Shown here: one piece after another, positions 1-8,199 of the stretch | How positions within the stretch are numbered: the stretch's first letter is position 1 | Layout of the letters: every line of letters begins with the position of its first letter | DNA from: Cohnella sp. CFH 77786 | Lineage (GTDB): Bacteria > Bacillota > Bacilli > Paenibacillales > Paenibacillaceae | NCBI RefSeq assembly: GCF_019400745.1 | Contig: NZ_WJIB01000001.1 | Span: 372,001-436,000 of the forward strand | Direction of reading: 5' to 3' | DNA: 64,000 nt | Notes under the pieces: generated by a model | Told to the model about the DNA's origin: nothing | What the model saw: only the letters and a program-made list of their open reading frames with translations | The model's database searches: none | Made by a program: the position numbers and the translations under genes

Positions 1-66
1 CGTTCTCCGGCGGACGGAGCTCGTTTTTCTCTCTTTGCCTATTCAGTTTGCGCCGAGACGCCGGGA

Positions 67-3000
67 TTATCCCCCGGTGACGATCCGGATGCCGATCGTA
101 CGATCGCCCGCCTGCACGGGTTCCGTTTCTTCCGAACGGCCGAAGGAAAATTCGTTGACGAGTACGTTCTCCTTCAGCACGTGCGGGAACGCGCGAAGAG
201 CGGCCTCCGTCTCGGCATCCACGTCCAATACCAAGTCTACGCGGAGCTCGATCGGCAAATTCATCTTTTTGCGGGTATCCTGCACCGCGCGGACCACTTC
301 GCGGACGAGTCCCTCCTGCTCCAGCTCCGGCGTGATTTCCGTATTGAGAGCGACAGTCACGCCGCCTCCGGAAGCGGAAGCGAAGCCGGATTTGGCTTCT
401 TTCTCCACGAGCAGTTCCTCCAGCGGCACCTCGAACGATTCGCCTTCCGGACTCGTGAACGAGAAAGCGCCGCGCCGCACGACGTCCCGCGATTCGTCCG
501 CCGTCAGCGCCTTTAGCGCTTGCTGGATCGGGCCGACGTTTTTGCCGTATTTTTTGCCGCCGATTTTGAGGTTCAGCTTCAAGTGGAAGCGGACGAATCC
601 GCTGTCGTCGGACACGAGCGAAATCCGCTTCACGTTGATCTCGTCCCGGATAATATCCTCGTAGCCGGCCAGATCGAAATCCCCGGAGAGCGAGACCAGC
701 AATTCCGAAAGCGGCTGGCGGGTTTTGATGCCGGACTCGTTGCGGACGTTGCGGGCGAGTTCGACGACGGAGCGCACGGCCGCCATCTCGCGTTCCAACT
801 CCCCGTCCATGGCCGAAGGGTCGGCCGTCGGGAAGTCCGCGAGATGGACGCTGCCTCCGCCTCCCAAATTGCCGTAGATGTCTTCCGCCACGAAAGGCGC
901 GTACGGCGCAAGGAGCTGCGACAGCGTCAGCAGCGTTTCCCGCAGCGTCTGATAGGCGGCGATCTTGTCGTCCGTCAGCCCGCTGCCCCAGAAACGGTCG
1001 CGCGAACGGCGCACGTACCAGTTGGACAATTCATCCACGAAACCTTCAATCGCCTTCGCCGGGTTCAGGAAATCGTTGGCGTCCAAGCCTCTGCGGACTT
1101 CCGCGGCCAGCGTGTTCAGACGGGACAGGATCCAGCGGTCCAGCTTGCTGTCGGATACGCGTTTCGGATGCTCCTCCGCCCGGAATCCGTCGATGTCCGC
1201 GTACAGCGCATAGAACGCGTGCGTGTTGACTAGCGTGTCGATCACTTTGGACTTCGCTTCCGCCACGATCGTTTTGGAGAACCGTTTGCTGTTCCACGGC
1301 GCGCTGTCCGCGAGCAGCGCCCAGCGGAACGCGTCGGTGCCGAACTCTTCGATGATTTCCCACGGGTCGATGACGTTGCCCTTCGACTTGCTCATTTTCT
1401 GGCCGTTCTCGTCCAGCACGTGCCCCGTCGAAATGACCGATTTGTACGGCGCTTTGCCGTTATACAGCGTGGAGACGGCCAGCAGGCTGAAGAACCAGCC
1501 GCGCGTCTGGTCGATCCCTTCGCAGATGAAATCGGCCGGATATTGCTCCCGGAATTTGCTCTCGTCGCCGAACGGATGATGATATTGCGCGAAAGGCATC
1601 GAACCGCTGTCGAACCAGACGTCGATCACTTCCGGCGTCCGCTTCATCGTGCCTCCGCATTCGCACCGGAACGTCACGTCATCGACGTAAGGCTTGTGGA
1701 GCTCCAGATCTTCGGCTACCGTGCCGACAGCTAGAGAACGCATCTCCGCATGACTGTGCGGAGCCTTCTCCTTGCCGCAGCTTTCGCAAACCCAGACGTT
1801 CAGCGGCGTGCCCCAGTAGCGGTTGCGGCTGATGTTCCAATCGACGAGATCCTCGAGGAATTTGCCGAATCGTCCGTCGCGCAGATGTTCCGGGTACCAG
1901 GCGATCGTCTTGTTATTCGCGATCAGTTGGTCTTTCACGGCCGTCGTGCGGATGAACCAGCTCTCCGTCGCGTAGTAGAGCAGCGGCGATTTGCAGCGCC
2001 AGCAGAACGGATAGCTGTGCTCGTATTTCTCCTTATGGTACAGGAGTCCGCGCGCGGTCAAGCTCTTCACGATGTCGAGATCGCAATCCTTGACGAACCG
2101 GCCTGCGAAATCGGTCACTTCGTCGGTATACCGGCCCGCGTTGTTCACGACCATCAGCATCGGCAGGCCATGCTGGCGCGCCACGCGGTTGTCGTCCTCG
2201 CCGTGCGCCGGGGCAATGTGGACGATCCCCGTCCCGCTGGCATCGCTGACGTACTCGGCGTCGATGATGCGGAAGGCGCCCTCCAAATGGGCCGCGTAAG
2301 GAAATACCGGCTCATAAGTCAACCCGACCAGGTCGCGGCCGCGGACCGAACCCAGCGTCTCGTATTCGCCCTTCATCACTTTGTCCGCCAATGTCCCCGC
2401 CACGATGTACGTTTCGTCCCCCTGGCGGACGCGGACGTATTCGATGTCCGGGTGGACCGCAAGGCCGACGTTCGCCGGAAGCGTCCACGGCGTCGTCGTC
2501 CAGGCGAGCACGTATTCGCCGCTGCCTTGCAGGCGGAACTTGGCCGTCGCCGTCAAATCCTTGACGTCCTCGTAGCCTTGCGCGACTTCGTGGGAGCTGA
2601 GCGTCGTCTGGCAATCCGGGCAATACGGGCTGACCCGGTGCCCCCGGTACAGCAGTCCTTTGTCATGGATCGTCGCGAGAATGTGCCAGACGCTCTCGAT
2701 ATACTCGTTCTTCAGCGTAATGTATGGGTCGTCCAGATCGGTCCAATACGCGATCGCCTCGGTGAGCTCGCGCCATTGGCGTTCGTATTCGAAGACGCTC
2801 TCCTTGCACTTCTTCACGAACGGCTCGATGCCGTATTTCTCGATTTCCTGCTTGCCGGAGATGCCGAGCTGCTTCTCGACGCCGAGCTCGACCGGCAAGC
2901 CGTGCGTGTCCCAGCCCGCCTTGCGGATGACACGGTAGCCGGACATCGTTTTGTAGCGGCTGACGAAATCCTTGATCACGCGGCCCAGCACGTGCCCGAT

Positions 3001-3162
3001 GTGGGGTTTGCCGTTCGCGGTCGGAGGACCCTCGTAGAATACGAAGTTCGGTTTGCCGTCCCGGTTGTCGATCGATTTCCGGAACGTATCCTCCCGATTC
3101 CACTGCTCCAGAATGCGGAGCTCGCGGGTTCTCGCTTTTTCTTTGACGTCGACTCGACGCAT
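67..3162 (-). CDS. ileS: Isoleucyl-tRNA synthetase, probably type 2
   Basis: Charges tRNA-Ile with isoleucine in the cytoplasm. The 1031-residue protein has the class I HIGH motif at residues 54-57 and KMSKS at 589-593. The inserted editing (CP1) domain lies between them (WTTTPWTLPANVG around 221-233). CxxC pairs at 181-184, 387-390 and 459-462 suggest metal-binding knuckles. Its length, about 100 residues more than common bacterial IleRS, and the GWDTHGLPVE block (83-92) favour the eukaryote-like IleRS2 clade, which as a family is less sensitive to mupirocin; the clade call is inference. The ATG at 3162 is chosen because GGAAGGA lies about 9 nt upstream. The gene sits behind an Ile-specific T-box, so charging of tRNA-Ile should control its transcription. 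The stop codon is 66 nt from the window edge. Confidence 0.97.
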   Translation of the reverse strand: MRRVDVKEKARTRELRILEQWNREDTFRKSIDNRDGKPNFVFYEGPPTANGKPHIGHVLGRVIKDFVSRYKTMSGYRVIRKAGWDTHGLPVELGVEKQLGISGKQEIEKYGIEPFVKKCKESVFEYERQWRELTEAIAYWTDLDDPYITLKNEYIESVWHILATIHDKGLLYRGHRVSPYCPDCQTTLSSHEVAQGYEDVKDLTATAKFRLQGSGEYVLAWTTTPWTLPANVGLAVHPDIEYVRVRQGDETYIVAGTLADKVMKGEYETLGSVRGRDLVGLTYEPVFPYAAHLEGAFRIIDAEYVSDASGTGIVHIAPAHGEDDNRVARQHGLPMLMVVNNAGRYTDEVTDFAGRFVKDCDLDIVKSLTARGLLYHKEKYEHSYPFCWRCKSPLLYYATESWFIRTTAVKDQLIANNKTIAWYPEHLRDGRFGKFLEDLVDWNISRNRYWGTPLNVWVCESCGKEKAPHSHAEMRSLAVGTVAEDLELHKPYVDDVTFRCECGGTMKRTPEVIDVWFDSGSMPFAQYHHPFGDESKFREQYPADFICEGIDQTRGWFFSLLAVSTLYNGKAPYKSVISTGHVLDENGQKMSKSKGNVIDPWEIIEEFGTDAFRWALLADSAPWNSKRFSKTIVAEAKSKVIDTLVNTHAFYALYADIDGFRAEEHPKRVSDSKLDRWILSRLNTLAAEVRRGLDANDFLNPAKAIEGFVDELSNWYVRRSRDRFWGSGLTDDKIAAYQTLRETLLTLSQLLAPYAPFVAEDIYGNLGGGGSVHLADFPTADPSAMDGELEREMAAVRSVVELARNVRNESGIKTRQPLSELLVSLSGDFDLAGYEDIIRDEINVKRISLVSDDSGFVRFHLKLNLKIGGKKYGKNVGPIQQALKALTADESRDVVRRGAFSFTSPEGESFEVPLEELLVEKEAKSGFASASGGGVTVALNTEITPELEQEGLVREVVRAVQDTRKKMNLPIELRVDLVLDVDAETEAALRAFPHVLKENVLVNEFSFGRSEETEPVQAGDRTIGIRIVTGG

Positions 3163-3191
3163 CGTTCATCATCCTTCCGTTTGGCGAAAAT

Positions 3192-3283
3192 CAAGTAAAA
3201 CGGCTACACCGTCCCATTCGGACGGTTAGACGTGTTATCGAGGTGATTCAGAAAAGCATCAAACTTCAATACTTTTATGAATC
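3192..3283. repeat. Dispersed intergenic repeat, copy 1 of 2
   Basis: About 92 bp between the T-box terminator and the ileS ribosome-binding site, closely similar to 10392-10483. Shared blocks include CAAGTAAAA, TTCGGACGG, TAGACGT and GGTGATTCAGAAAAG, in the same order and spacing. This copy can fold: ACCGTCC and GGACGGT pair around a 5-nt loop, and GATTCAGAAAAG pairs imperfectly with CTTTTATGAATC. Function is unknown; it does not encode a recognisable protein. Confidence 0.7.
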
Positions 3284-3317
3284 AAAAAAAAGCCCCATCC
3301 CTGTAAAGGGACGAGGC
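3284..3317 (-). terminator. T-box regulated terminator of ileS
   Basis: Read on the minus strand, GCCTCGTCCC pairs with GGGATGGGGC around a 6-nt loop and is followed by eight T residues. The 5' arm overlaps the T-box antiterminator region, as expected for a transcription-attenuating T-box. Confidence 0.88.
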
Positions 3318-3590
3318 GCGCTCGCGGTACCACCCTTGTTCCGTCCCACCGCACGAGAAAGCGGCGGAGAGACGGCGCTTGCCGGCCGATTCGCGAATCG
3401 GCCCGCCCGGTAACGGCGGGCTTCCGGCTCCGTCTACTGATGCCCGCCGATTGGCGGCCACGTTCGAAGGGCGTCTCGGGGACGATCTTCGGCTGGGTCC
3501 GAACGTTGGCTCGCAGCGGCCGCCAACTCTCTGGGATCGGATTTCCGCGTACTGGTTCCCGTCTTCGACGTTAAACGCGTTTCAATATAC
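3284..3590 (-). promoter_or_regulatory. T-box leader, isoleucine specifier
   Basis: The minus strand carries the T-box consensus AACAAGGGTGGTACCGCG (3340-3323) just before a terminator. About 145 nt further upstream a Stem I-like region has an AGTA element and the sequence GAAGATC; the specifier triplet read as ATC (3486-3484) is an isoleucine codon, which agrees with the downstream ileS. Uncharged tRNA-Ile would pair with ATC and with the T-box bulge, stabilise the antiterminator and allow ileS transcription. The structure was folded by eye only. Confidence 0.92.
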
Positions 3591-3594
3591 TATT

Positions 3595-3623
3595 GTTATA
3601 AGGTTTGGCGCCGGCTTTGTCAA
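3595..3623 (-). promoter_or_regulatory. Sigma-A promoter for the T-box/ileS transcript
   Basis: On the minus strand a perfect TTGACA (3623-3618) is followed by a 17-bp spacer and TATAAC (3600-3595). Transcription would start near 3588, immediately before the T-box Stem I. Confidence 0.8.
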
Positions 3624-3626
3624 ATC

Positions 3627-3651
3627 GGATATCGCGGTTCGCGCGATATCC
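3627..3651. other. 10-bp perfect hairpin upstream of the ileS promoter
   Basis: GGATATCGCG and CGCGATATCC pair perfectly around a 5-nt loop, 3 bp from the ileS -35 box. There is no T-run on the minus strand, so it is not a classical terminator. It could insulate ileS from the MFS gene upstream or be an operator. The rest of 3652-3813 shows nothing I recognise. Confidence 0.4.
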
Positions 3652-3813
3652 CTCAATTGGCAATCTTGTTGCTGAAAAATGCCTCGAACCAATATGGCAG
3701 TACAGCGAAGTTATAACCCATAGACGTGGGGATCACGAGTAAGTGCTCTGCTTGCCCGATGGTTTGTTTGAATTTCCATCGGCTATTGCGAGCTGTACAA
3801 CGGCGGAAGCGTC

Positions 3814-5049
3814 TTATCCTTCCAACGTATTTCCGGCAACGGGCTGCCGGACGTCCATGGAATGCCGTCTAGCCATCACCCAGGTCACCATCCCGCTTAA
3901 GACCGTTAGAAAGGAGAGCGCCAGCAAATAGGAGGAAATGCCGATCCAATCCAGACAAGCGCCGGTCGCCAGAAGCGCGAACTGGAACATGATCCGGTCC
4001 AGCATGCCTCGGAAGGAGAAAAATCGGCCTTGCGATTCTTTCGGCACCTTAATTTGGAAGAGTGTCGTCAACATCGGAAAGAAGAAGGCGACGGCGCAGC
4101 CGAACACGACGTAAGAGCCCAGCACCGCGACGCTGCTCTCGCTGAAGGACATTCCCGCGAAAGATACGGCGAACACGAACATGAACAGCGTGGAGCTCGT
4201 CACCAGGTTCCGCGCTCCGATCACGCGTTTCGCAAACAGGCCCGCGATTAAGATACTGGTGCCTTCCAGCGAATAGATCCAGCCCATCAGCTCCGGCTTG
4301 TGCTGGATTTCGCTGAACTTCAGGACAAGCAGATTGAAGCCGCCGAGAAACAACGTAATGACTCCGATGTTGATGAGCGCGATCAGGATGGACGGTTCCC
4401 TCCGGACCAGCGGAAACAATTCGGCGAACCGAATTTTCTCCCGCTTGTTCGAACTCGCGGACGGCACGGCTTGGGGAATCTTGAGCTGGGTCAGAAGCAG
4501 GAAGAGCATTGCGTATAAAACGAGCGACAGCGCGTACACCGTGTAGAGGTTCATCACGGATACCAATACGCCCGCGGCGGCGGTGCCGCCGATTCTCGCG
4601 ATCGTCGAAACGTTGAAGAATACGCTGTTCGCCTTGAGCAGCTCGGAACCGGGCACGACGAAGGGCAGGGCCGCTTGGACGGTCGGCATGTAAACGGTGG
4701 CCGATACCTGCATGATCACGACCGACAACAGCATGAGCGCGACGGAACCGTACCACAAGGCCGCAAACATGACCACCGGCGCCAAACACCGCGCAAGTCC
4801 GGAGATCAGCATGATTTTTTTCTTGTCGTAGCGGTCGGCCCACACTCCGGCTTGCGGCGAAATCAGGACGCCGAGAAATAAACCGCACATCAGGATCAAG
4901 CTTTTGCCCAGATCGGACGGGACATGGCTTTTCAAAAATTGCAAGTTGGCCACGACGCTCGTCCATATTCCTCCGCCCTGGATGGCTTCCCCGATCATCA
5001 TGACGAGGAATGACCGATTCCGGAATAACGAGTGATTCACGCTATCCAC
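3814..5049 (-). CDS. MFS transporter, macrolide-efflux (DHA3) type
   Basis: A polytopic membrane protein of about 411 residues with the usual size and hydrophobicity of a 12-helix major facilitator. The cytoplasmic loop 2-3 motif A is visible as GVWADRYDKKKIM. Overall resemblance is to the MFS_3/DHA3 group annotated as macrolide or multidrug efflux; the substrate cannot be read from sequence. The start is uncertain: GTG at 5049 is given, and a second GTG three codons in (VNHS) is equally plausible behind a weak GGGGTGG. The gene lies between divIVA and ileS, normally adjacent in relatives, so it is probably a lineage-specific insertion with no link to division. The divIVA terminator separates it from the upstream operon. 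Confidence 0.85.
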   Translation of the reverse strand: MDSVNHSLFRNRSFLVMMIGEAIQGGGIWTSVVANLQFLKSHVPSDLGKSLILMCGLFLGVLISPQAGVWADRYDKKKIMLISGLARCLAPVVMFAALWYGSVALMLLSVVIMQVSATVYMPTVQAALPFVVPGSELLKANSVFFNVSTIARIGGTAAAGVLVSVMNLYTVYALSLVLYAMLFLLLTQLKIPQAVPSASSNKREKIRFAELFPLVRREPSILIALINIGVITLFLGGFNLLVLKFSEIQHKPELMGWIYSLEGTSILIAGLFAKRVIGARNLVTSSTLFMFVFAVSFAGMSFSESSVAVLGSYVVFGCAVAFFFPMLTTLFQIKVPKESQGRFFSFRGMLDRIMFQFALLATGACLDWIGISSYLLALSFLTVLSGMVTWVMARRHSMDVRQPVAGNTLEG

Positions 5050-5132
5050 CCCATTCTTGGTATGAACCCGGGAACCCCGTAATCATAGCACGTACGTTCG
5101 CATAGGCCAATTCCATTCTCCCTAAAGTTTCA

Positions 5133-5176
5133 ATAAAAAAGCTGTTTCGGCGCGGCGCTCCGCATCGAAACAGCTT
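5133..5176 (-). terminator. Terminator after divIVA
   Basis: On the minus strand CGAAACAGC/GCTGTTTCG arms (5174-5166 and 5149-5141) flank a 16-nt loop and are followed by a T-run at 5140-5135. It ends the sepF-ylmG-ylmH-divIVA transcription unit. Confidence 0.85.
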
Positions 5177-5198
5177 TCGTTCCCTTCGCAATCTTCGT

Positions 5199-5684
5199 TT
5201 ACGCTTCGATTTCCCGCGGCTCGCGGGTTTCGAGCGTTTCCCAGCCGTCCTTGCTCAGCAGGTCGAGCTGCGTCTCCACCAACGCCCGGAAACGGGCGCG
5301 GTAAATGGCCGCCTGCTTCTTCAGCTCCTCCACTTCGAGCGCGATTTTGCGCGACTTGGAGAGCGAGTCGTTGATGATGCGGTCGGCGTTCTTCTCCGCT
5401 TCCTTGACGATCAGCTGCGCTTCTTTCTTCGCGTTGTTCTTCAGTTCGTCCGCCGCTTCCTGGGCCACGATGATCGTTTTGCTGAGCGTCTCCTCGATGC
5501 TCGCAAAATGGCCCAGCTTCTCCTGGAGCGCCGAGACCTGGCTTTGCAGTTCTTTATTCTCGCGGATCATCGCCTCGTAGTCCTTGATGATCTGATCCAG
5601 GAACTCGTTGACTTCGTCTTCGTCATATCCCCGCAGCCGGCGGCTGAATTCTTTGTTATGGATGTCCAATGGCGACAATGGCAT
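5199..5684 (-). CDS. divIVA: Cell-division initiation / polar scaffold protein DivIVA
   Basis: A 161-residue coiled-coil scaffold that binds negatively curved membrane at septa and poles. In Bacillus it positions MinJ/MinCD and, in sporulation, polar chromosome attachment. The N-terminus MPLSPLDIHNKEFSRRLRGY and the following DEDEVNEFLD match the lipid-binding domain. The position equivalent to Phe17 of B. subtilis DivIVA is Leu here, followed by the conserved Arg18. The remainder is Lys/Glu-rich heptad sequence. It is the last gene of the ylm cluster and is followed by a strong terminator. The ATG is the only sensible start because the conserved domain begins at residue 1. Confidence 0.97.
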   Translation of the reverse strand: MPLSPLDIHNKEFSRRLRGYDEDEVNEFLDQIIKDYEAMIRENKELQSQVSALQEKLGHFASIEETLSKTIIVAQEAADELKNNAKKEAQLIVKEAEKNADRIINDSLSKSRKIALEVEELKKQAAIYRARFRALVETQLDLLSKDGWETLETREPREIEA

Positions 5685-5774
5685 GGATTTGCCTCCTCGT
5701 TCGTAATTTCCGCTTAAGTCAATCCGTCTAATTGACTCAATTCGACGGGGGCGGCGAAAATCCTTCTGGCCATC

Positions 5775-6560
5775 CTACACAAATTTACCGATCCGGACAC
5801 GGGTTCTGCCGCTTTTCGACACGCCTTCCACCTCAAGCACCTTGAACCGGCCGAAGCCTTTCATCGACACGACGTCCCCTGGACAGAGCGGCGCCCCCGG
5901 GTCCTCTTCGGTTTTCCAGTTGACCCGGCATCGTCCCGCCCGGATCGGTTCGACGATCTTGGTCCGGCTCAGCCGGAAGACGTCGCTCGCGATTCCGTCG
6001 AGGCGGAGAGACGCGACCGACACCGTCTGTTCTTCCAGCGCGGATTTCACTTCCCGCAAAGCCGGCAACGGGAGCAGGGAAACGGTGACGTCCACCCGGT
6101 GCGCCTGTTTCAGGTGCCCGATCAGGAAGTCGCCGATCTCCTCGGCGACAAGGGCGTGGCAGCCGTCTTCCCTCACATGAAGGTCCCCGATTTTGTCCCG
6201 TTTGATTCCGAGCCCCAGCAGGGCGCCGAGATAATCCCCGTGGTCGAGATCCGCGATACGCCGGTCGTCCGATGAAATCGCGAGAACGGCGATGCCCATG
6301 TCTTCCGCCTCGAGCGGTTTGTAATCCGGGGCGATGACGGCCCGCTTGCGCTCCGCGTCCGCGCTCCCTCCGTCCAAGCGGACGGCCGCGTCAGGATGAC
6401 GGTTCGCGAGCGTAAATAAAATATGCGCCTGGCGGGGGTCGAGAAAATCGGTCCTCCTCGTCTCGTGACGTTCGGCGGCACGTTCGACCCATTCCCAGGC
6501 GCGGTCTACGAAAGCTTTCTCATCCGGATGGAAGTGTTCGTAAATGTCAAGGCGCGGCAT
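5775..6560 (-). CDS. ylmH: S4-domain RNA-binding protein YlmH
   Basis: A 261-residue cytoplasmic protein of the YlmH family, with a C-terminal S4 RNA-binding domain (about residues 185-255, including VSMKGFGRFKVLEV). S4 paralogues act on stalled large ribosomal subunits, and YlmH of B. subtilis has been reported to take part in ribosome-associated quality control; a role in this organism is inference. The gene begins 12 nt after ylmG and precedes divIVA, the standard order in Firmicutes, suggesting co-transcription with division genes. Confidence 0.93.
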   Translation of the reverse strand: MPRLDIYEHFHPDEKAFVDRAWEWVERAAERHETRRTDFLDPRQAHILFTLANRHPDAAVRLDGGSADAERKRAVIAPDYKPLEAEDMGIAVLAISSDDRRIADLDHGDYLGALLGLGIKRDKIGDLHVREDGCHALVAEEIGDFLIGHLKQAHRVDVTVSLLPLPALREVKSALEEQTVSVASLRLDGIASDVFRLSRTKIVEPIRAGRCRVNWKTEEDPGAPLCPGDVVSMKGFGRFKVLEVEGVSKSGRTRVRIGKFV

Positions 6561-6572
6561 TCGGCGTCATCC

Positions 6573-6842
6573 TTATCGAGTGAAAAATCCGACGATCGCT
6601 TTCAAGCCCAGCGCTACGAAGTTCAGGGCCAAGAGCGCAATGATCGGCGAGATGTCCAGCACGCCCCCGAGCGGCGGGATCAAACGGCGGAAAGGCCGCA
6701 AATACGGTTCGACAAGCTTGCCGAGAAATTCGCCCACGAAGCTTTCGCGAACGGCAGGCAGCCACGACATCAAGACATAAATCAAAACCATGTAGAAGTA
6801 AACCTGGTAGAGCAAATCAATGAAATCTGTAACGTCATTCAA
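6573..6842 (-). CDS. ylmG: YggT-family membrane protein YlmG
   Basis: A small 89-residue integral membrane protein with two hydrophobic segments (about residues 8-27 and 62-85) separated by a basic amphipathic stretch containing LVEPYLRPFRRLIPP, the YggT family signature. Members are linked by position and by chloroplast/cyanobacterial homologues to division or nucleoid distribution; the molecular role is not settled. It starts 7 nt after the sepF stop and is 12 nt before ylmH, so the three genes are very likely co-translated. Confidence 0.93.
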   Translation of the reverse strand: MNDVTDFIDLLYQVYFYMVLIYVLMSWLPAVRESFVGEFLGKLVEPYLRPFRRLIPPLGGVLDISPIIALLALNFVALGLKAIVGFFTR

Positions 6843-6849
6843 TCCGGAG

Positions 6850-7308
6850 TCACCTCATTTTCGAATATTCGGCTTCCTCCGAAAGCATTTCCGTGATGGT
6901 GCCCGATACTTCCACGGAGTCCGGAGTGCATAAGAATATGTCGGGCCCAAGCTTGGATATATGACCGCCCAGCGCATATACGGTTCCGCTGAGGAAATCA
7001 ACGATCCTTATCGCCTGCTCGCGGCGGATTCTCTGCAGGTTGACCACGACGGAGCGGCGGCTTTTGAGATGGTCGGCGATTTCCTGGGCCTCTTCGTAGG
7101 TTCTCGGTTCGGTGAGCACCATACGGGCGGCTTTCTGGGAATGAATGCTGACCACGTTGGCCTTCCCTCCAATTTTACGCGTTTCGAAAGGGGAAGTTTC
7201 ATATTCCTGATCTTCGTTCGCGTTCTGGTTCTGGCGCTCGCGTTCCCGCTCGATTTCCTCTTCCTCCTGCAAGCCGAAATAATGCAAGAAGCGGTTCATG
7301 ACTCCCAC
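6850..7308 (-). CDS. sepF: Cell-division protein SepF
   Basis: SepF forms rings that bundle FtsZ filaments and, with FtsA, tether the Z-ring to the membrane. The 152-residue protein has an N-terminal amphipathic membrane-binding helix ([13 protein letters not shown]), an acidic linker and the compact SepF domain (about 50-148, including [21 protein letters not shown]). The GTG start at 7308 is preferred over the ATG at 7299: AAAGGAGGGA (7323-7314) is 5 nt from the GTG and much further from the ATG. The open frame extends far upstream only because the leader contains four 33-bp repeats, a multiple of three; that extension is not SepF. Those palindromes sit directly before the ribosome-binding site and may affect expression. 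Confidence 0.95.
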   Translation of the reverse strand: MGVMNRFLHYFGLQEEEEIERERERQNQNANEDQEYETSPFETRKIGGKANVVSIHSQKAARMVLTEPRTYEEAQEIADHLKSRRSVVVNLQRIRREQAIRIVDFLSGTVYALGGHISKLGPDIFLCTPDSVEVSGTITEMLSEEAEYSKMR

Positions 7309-7327
7309 GGTTATCCCTCCTTTAATA

Positions 7328-7449
7328 GGGAGTTTGACGGAGTCAAACTCTCTCCTCTTCGGGAGTTTGACGGAGTCAAACTCTCTCCTCTTCGGGAGTT
7401 TGACGGAATCAAACTCTCTCCTCTTCGGGAGTTTGACGGAGTCAAACTC
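7328..7449. repeat. Four 33-bp tandem palindromic repeats in the sepF leader
   Basis: Units start at 7328, 7361, 7394 and 7427. Each holds GAGTTTGAC-GGA-GTCAAACTC, a perfect 9-bp inverted repeat with a 3-nt centre; the third unit differs at one base in the centre (GGA to GGAA context). A 10-nt spacer TCTCCTCTTC joins them. They fill the gap between ylmE and sepF, and on the mRNA would form four consecutive stem-loops ending just before the sepF ribosome-binding site. Confidence 0.95.
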
Positions 7450-7493
7450 CCGTCCTCGTGAATGTCCGACCCCGCAGCTCCCGGGGGAACGGA

Positions 7494-8192
7494 TCAGTGC
7501 GCCCCCAAATCTTCTTTCCCGACGAGGACGGTTCCCAATCGCACCCAAGTGGCGCCTTCTTCCACGGCCACTTCGAAATCGTTCGACATGCCCATCGACA
7601 GCTCCGTCAGCGGAGCTTCGGCCAGCGCCGCCCGGTTCAGTTCGTCCCGAAGTTCCCTGAGGCCCCGGAAAACGGGCCGGGTGCGCTCCGGTTCGTCGTC
7701 GAAGGGCGCCATCGTCATCAGCCCGACCGGCTTGACGGCGGCGAGCGGCTTCAATTGCCGGATCAAATCGGGCACCTGCTCCGGCGAGAGTCCGTGCTTG
7801 CTCTCTTCGCCGGAAACGTTCACTTGGATCAGGCACGGCACGACGATTCCAAGTGCCTGGGCTTTCTTGTGGATCGCTTCGGCCAAGGAAATCCGGTCCA
7901 GCGAATGAATGTAGTCGAAACGTCCGACGACGTCCTTCACCTTATTGGTCTGCAGGGTTCCTATGTAATGAAATACGGCTTGTCCCTTCAGCGCTTCCCA
8001 TTTGTCCCTGGCATCGGGCCAGCGGTTCTCCCCGATATGGCGCACTCCCGCTCTCACGGCCGCGGAAGCGGTCTCGGTCTTGACGTATTTCGTTACGGCA
8101 ATCACCGTCAAATCTTCCCGCTTGCGCCCGGCTCGGGCGCAAGCGGCCGCGAGCCGGGTCTCTACGTCCCGCAGCCGGCTGTCCAGCGTCAC
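7494..8192 (-). CDS. ylmE: YggS/PROSC-family pyridoxal-phosphate homeostasis protein YlmE
   Basis: A 232-residue single-domain TIM-barrel PLP-binding protein, believed to control free PLP and amino/keto acid balance rather than catalyse a reaction. The PLP lysine is K35 in IAVTKYV, and the family signatures HIGENR and [13 protein letters not shown] are clear. The start codon is GTG at 8192, 7 nt after the pgeF stop, indicating translational coupling. The order pgeF-ylmE-sepF is the usual one in Firmicutes. The gap to sepF carries the tandem palindromes. Confidence 0.96.
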   Translation of the reverse strand: MTLDSRLRDVETRLAAACARAGRKREDLTVIAVTKYVKTETASAAVRAGVRHIGENRWPDARDKWEALKGQAVFHYIGTLQTNKVKDVVGRFDYIHSLDRISLAEAIHKKAQALGIVVPCLIQVNVSGEESKHGLSPEQVPDLIRQLKPLAAVKPVGLMTMAPFDDEPERTRPVFRGLRELRDELNRAALAEAPLTELSMGMSNDFEVAVEEGATWVRLGTVLVGKEDLGAH

Positions 8193-8199
8193 GGCTCGC

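Noticed and set aside
6850..7836. A 328-codon extension of sepF
   Set aside because: The extra N-terminal part runs through the 33-bp tandem repeats and then out of frame through ylmE. SepF is about 150 residues, and a good ribosome-binding site precedes the GTG at 7308.
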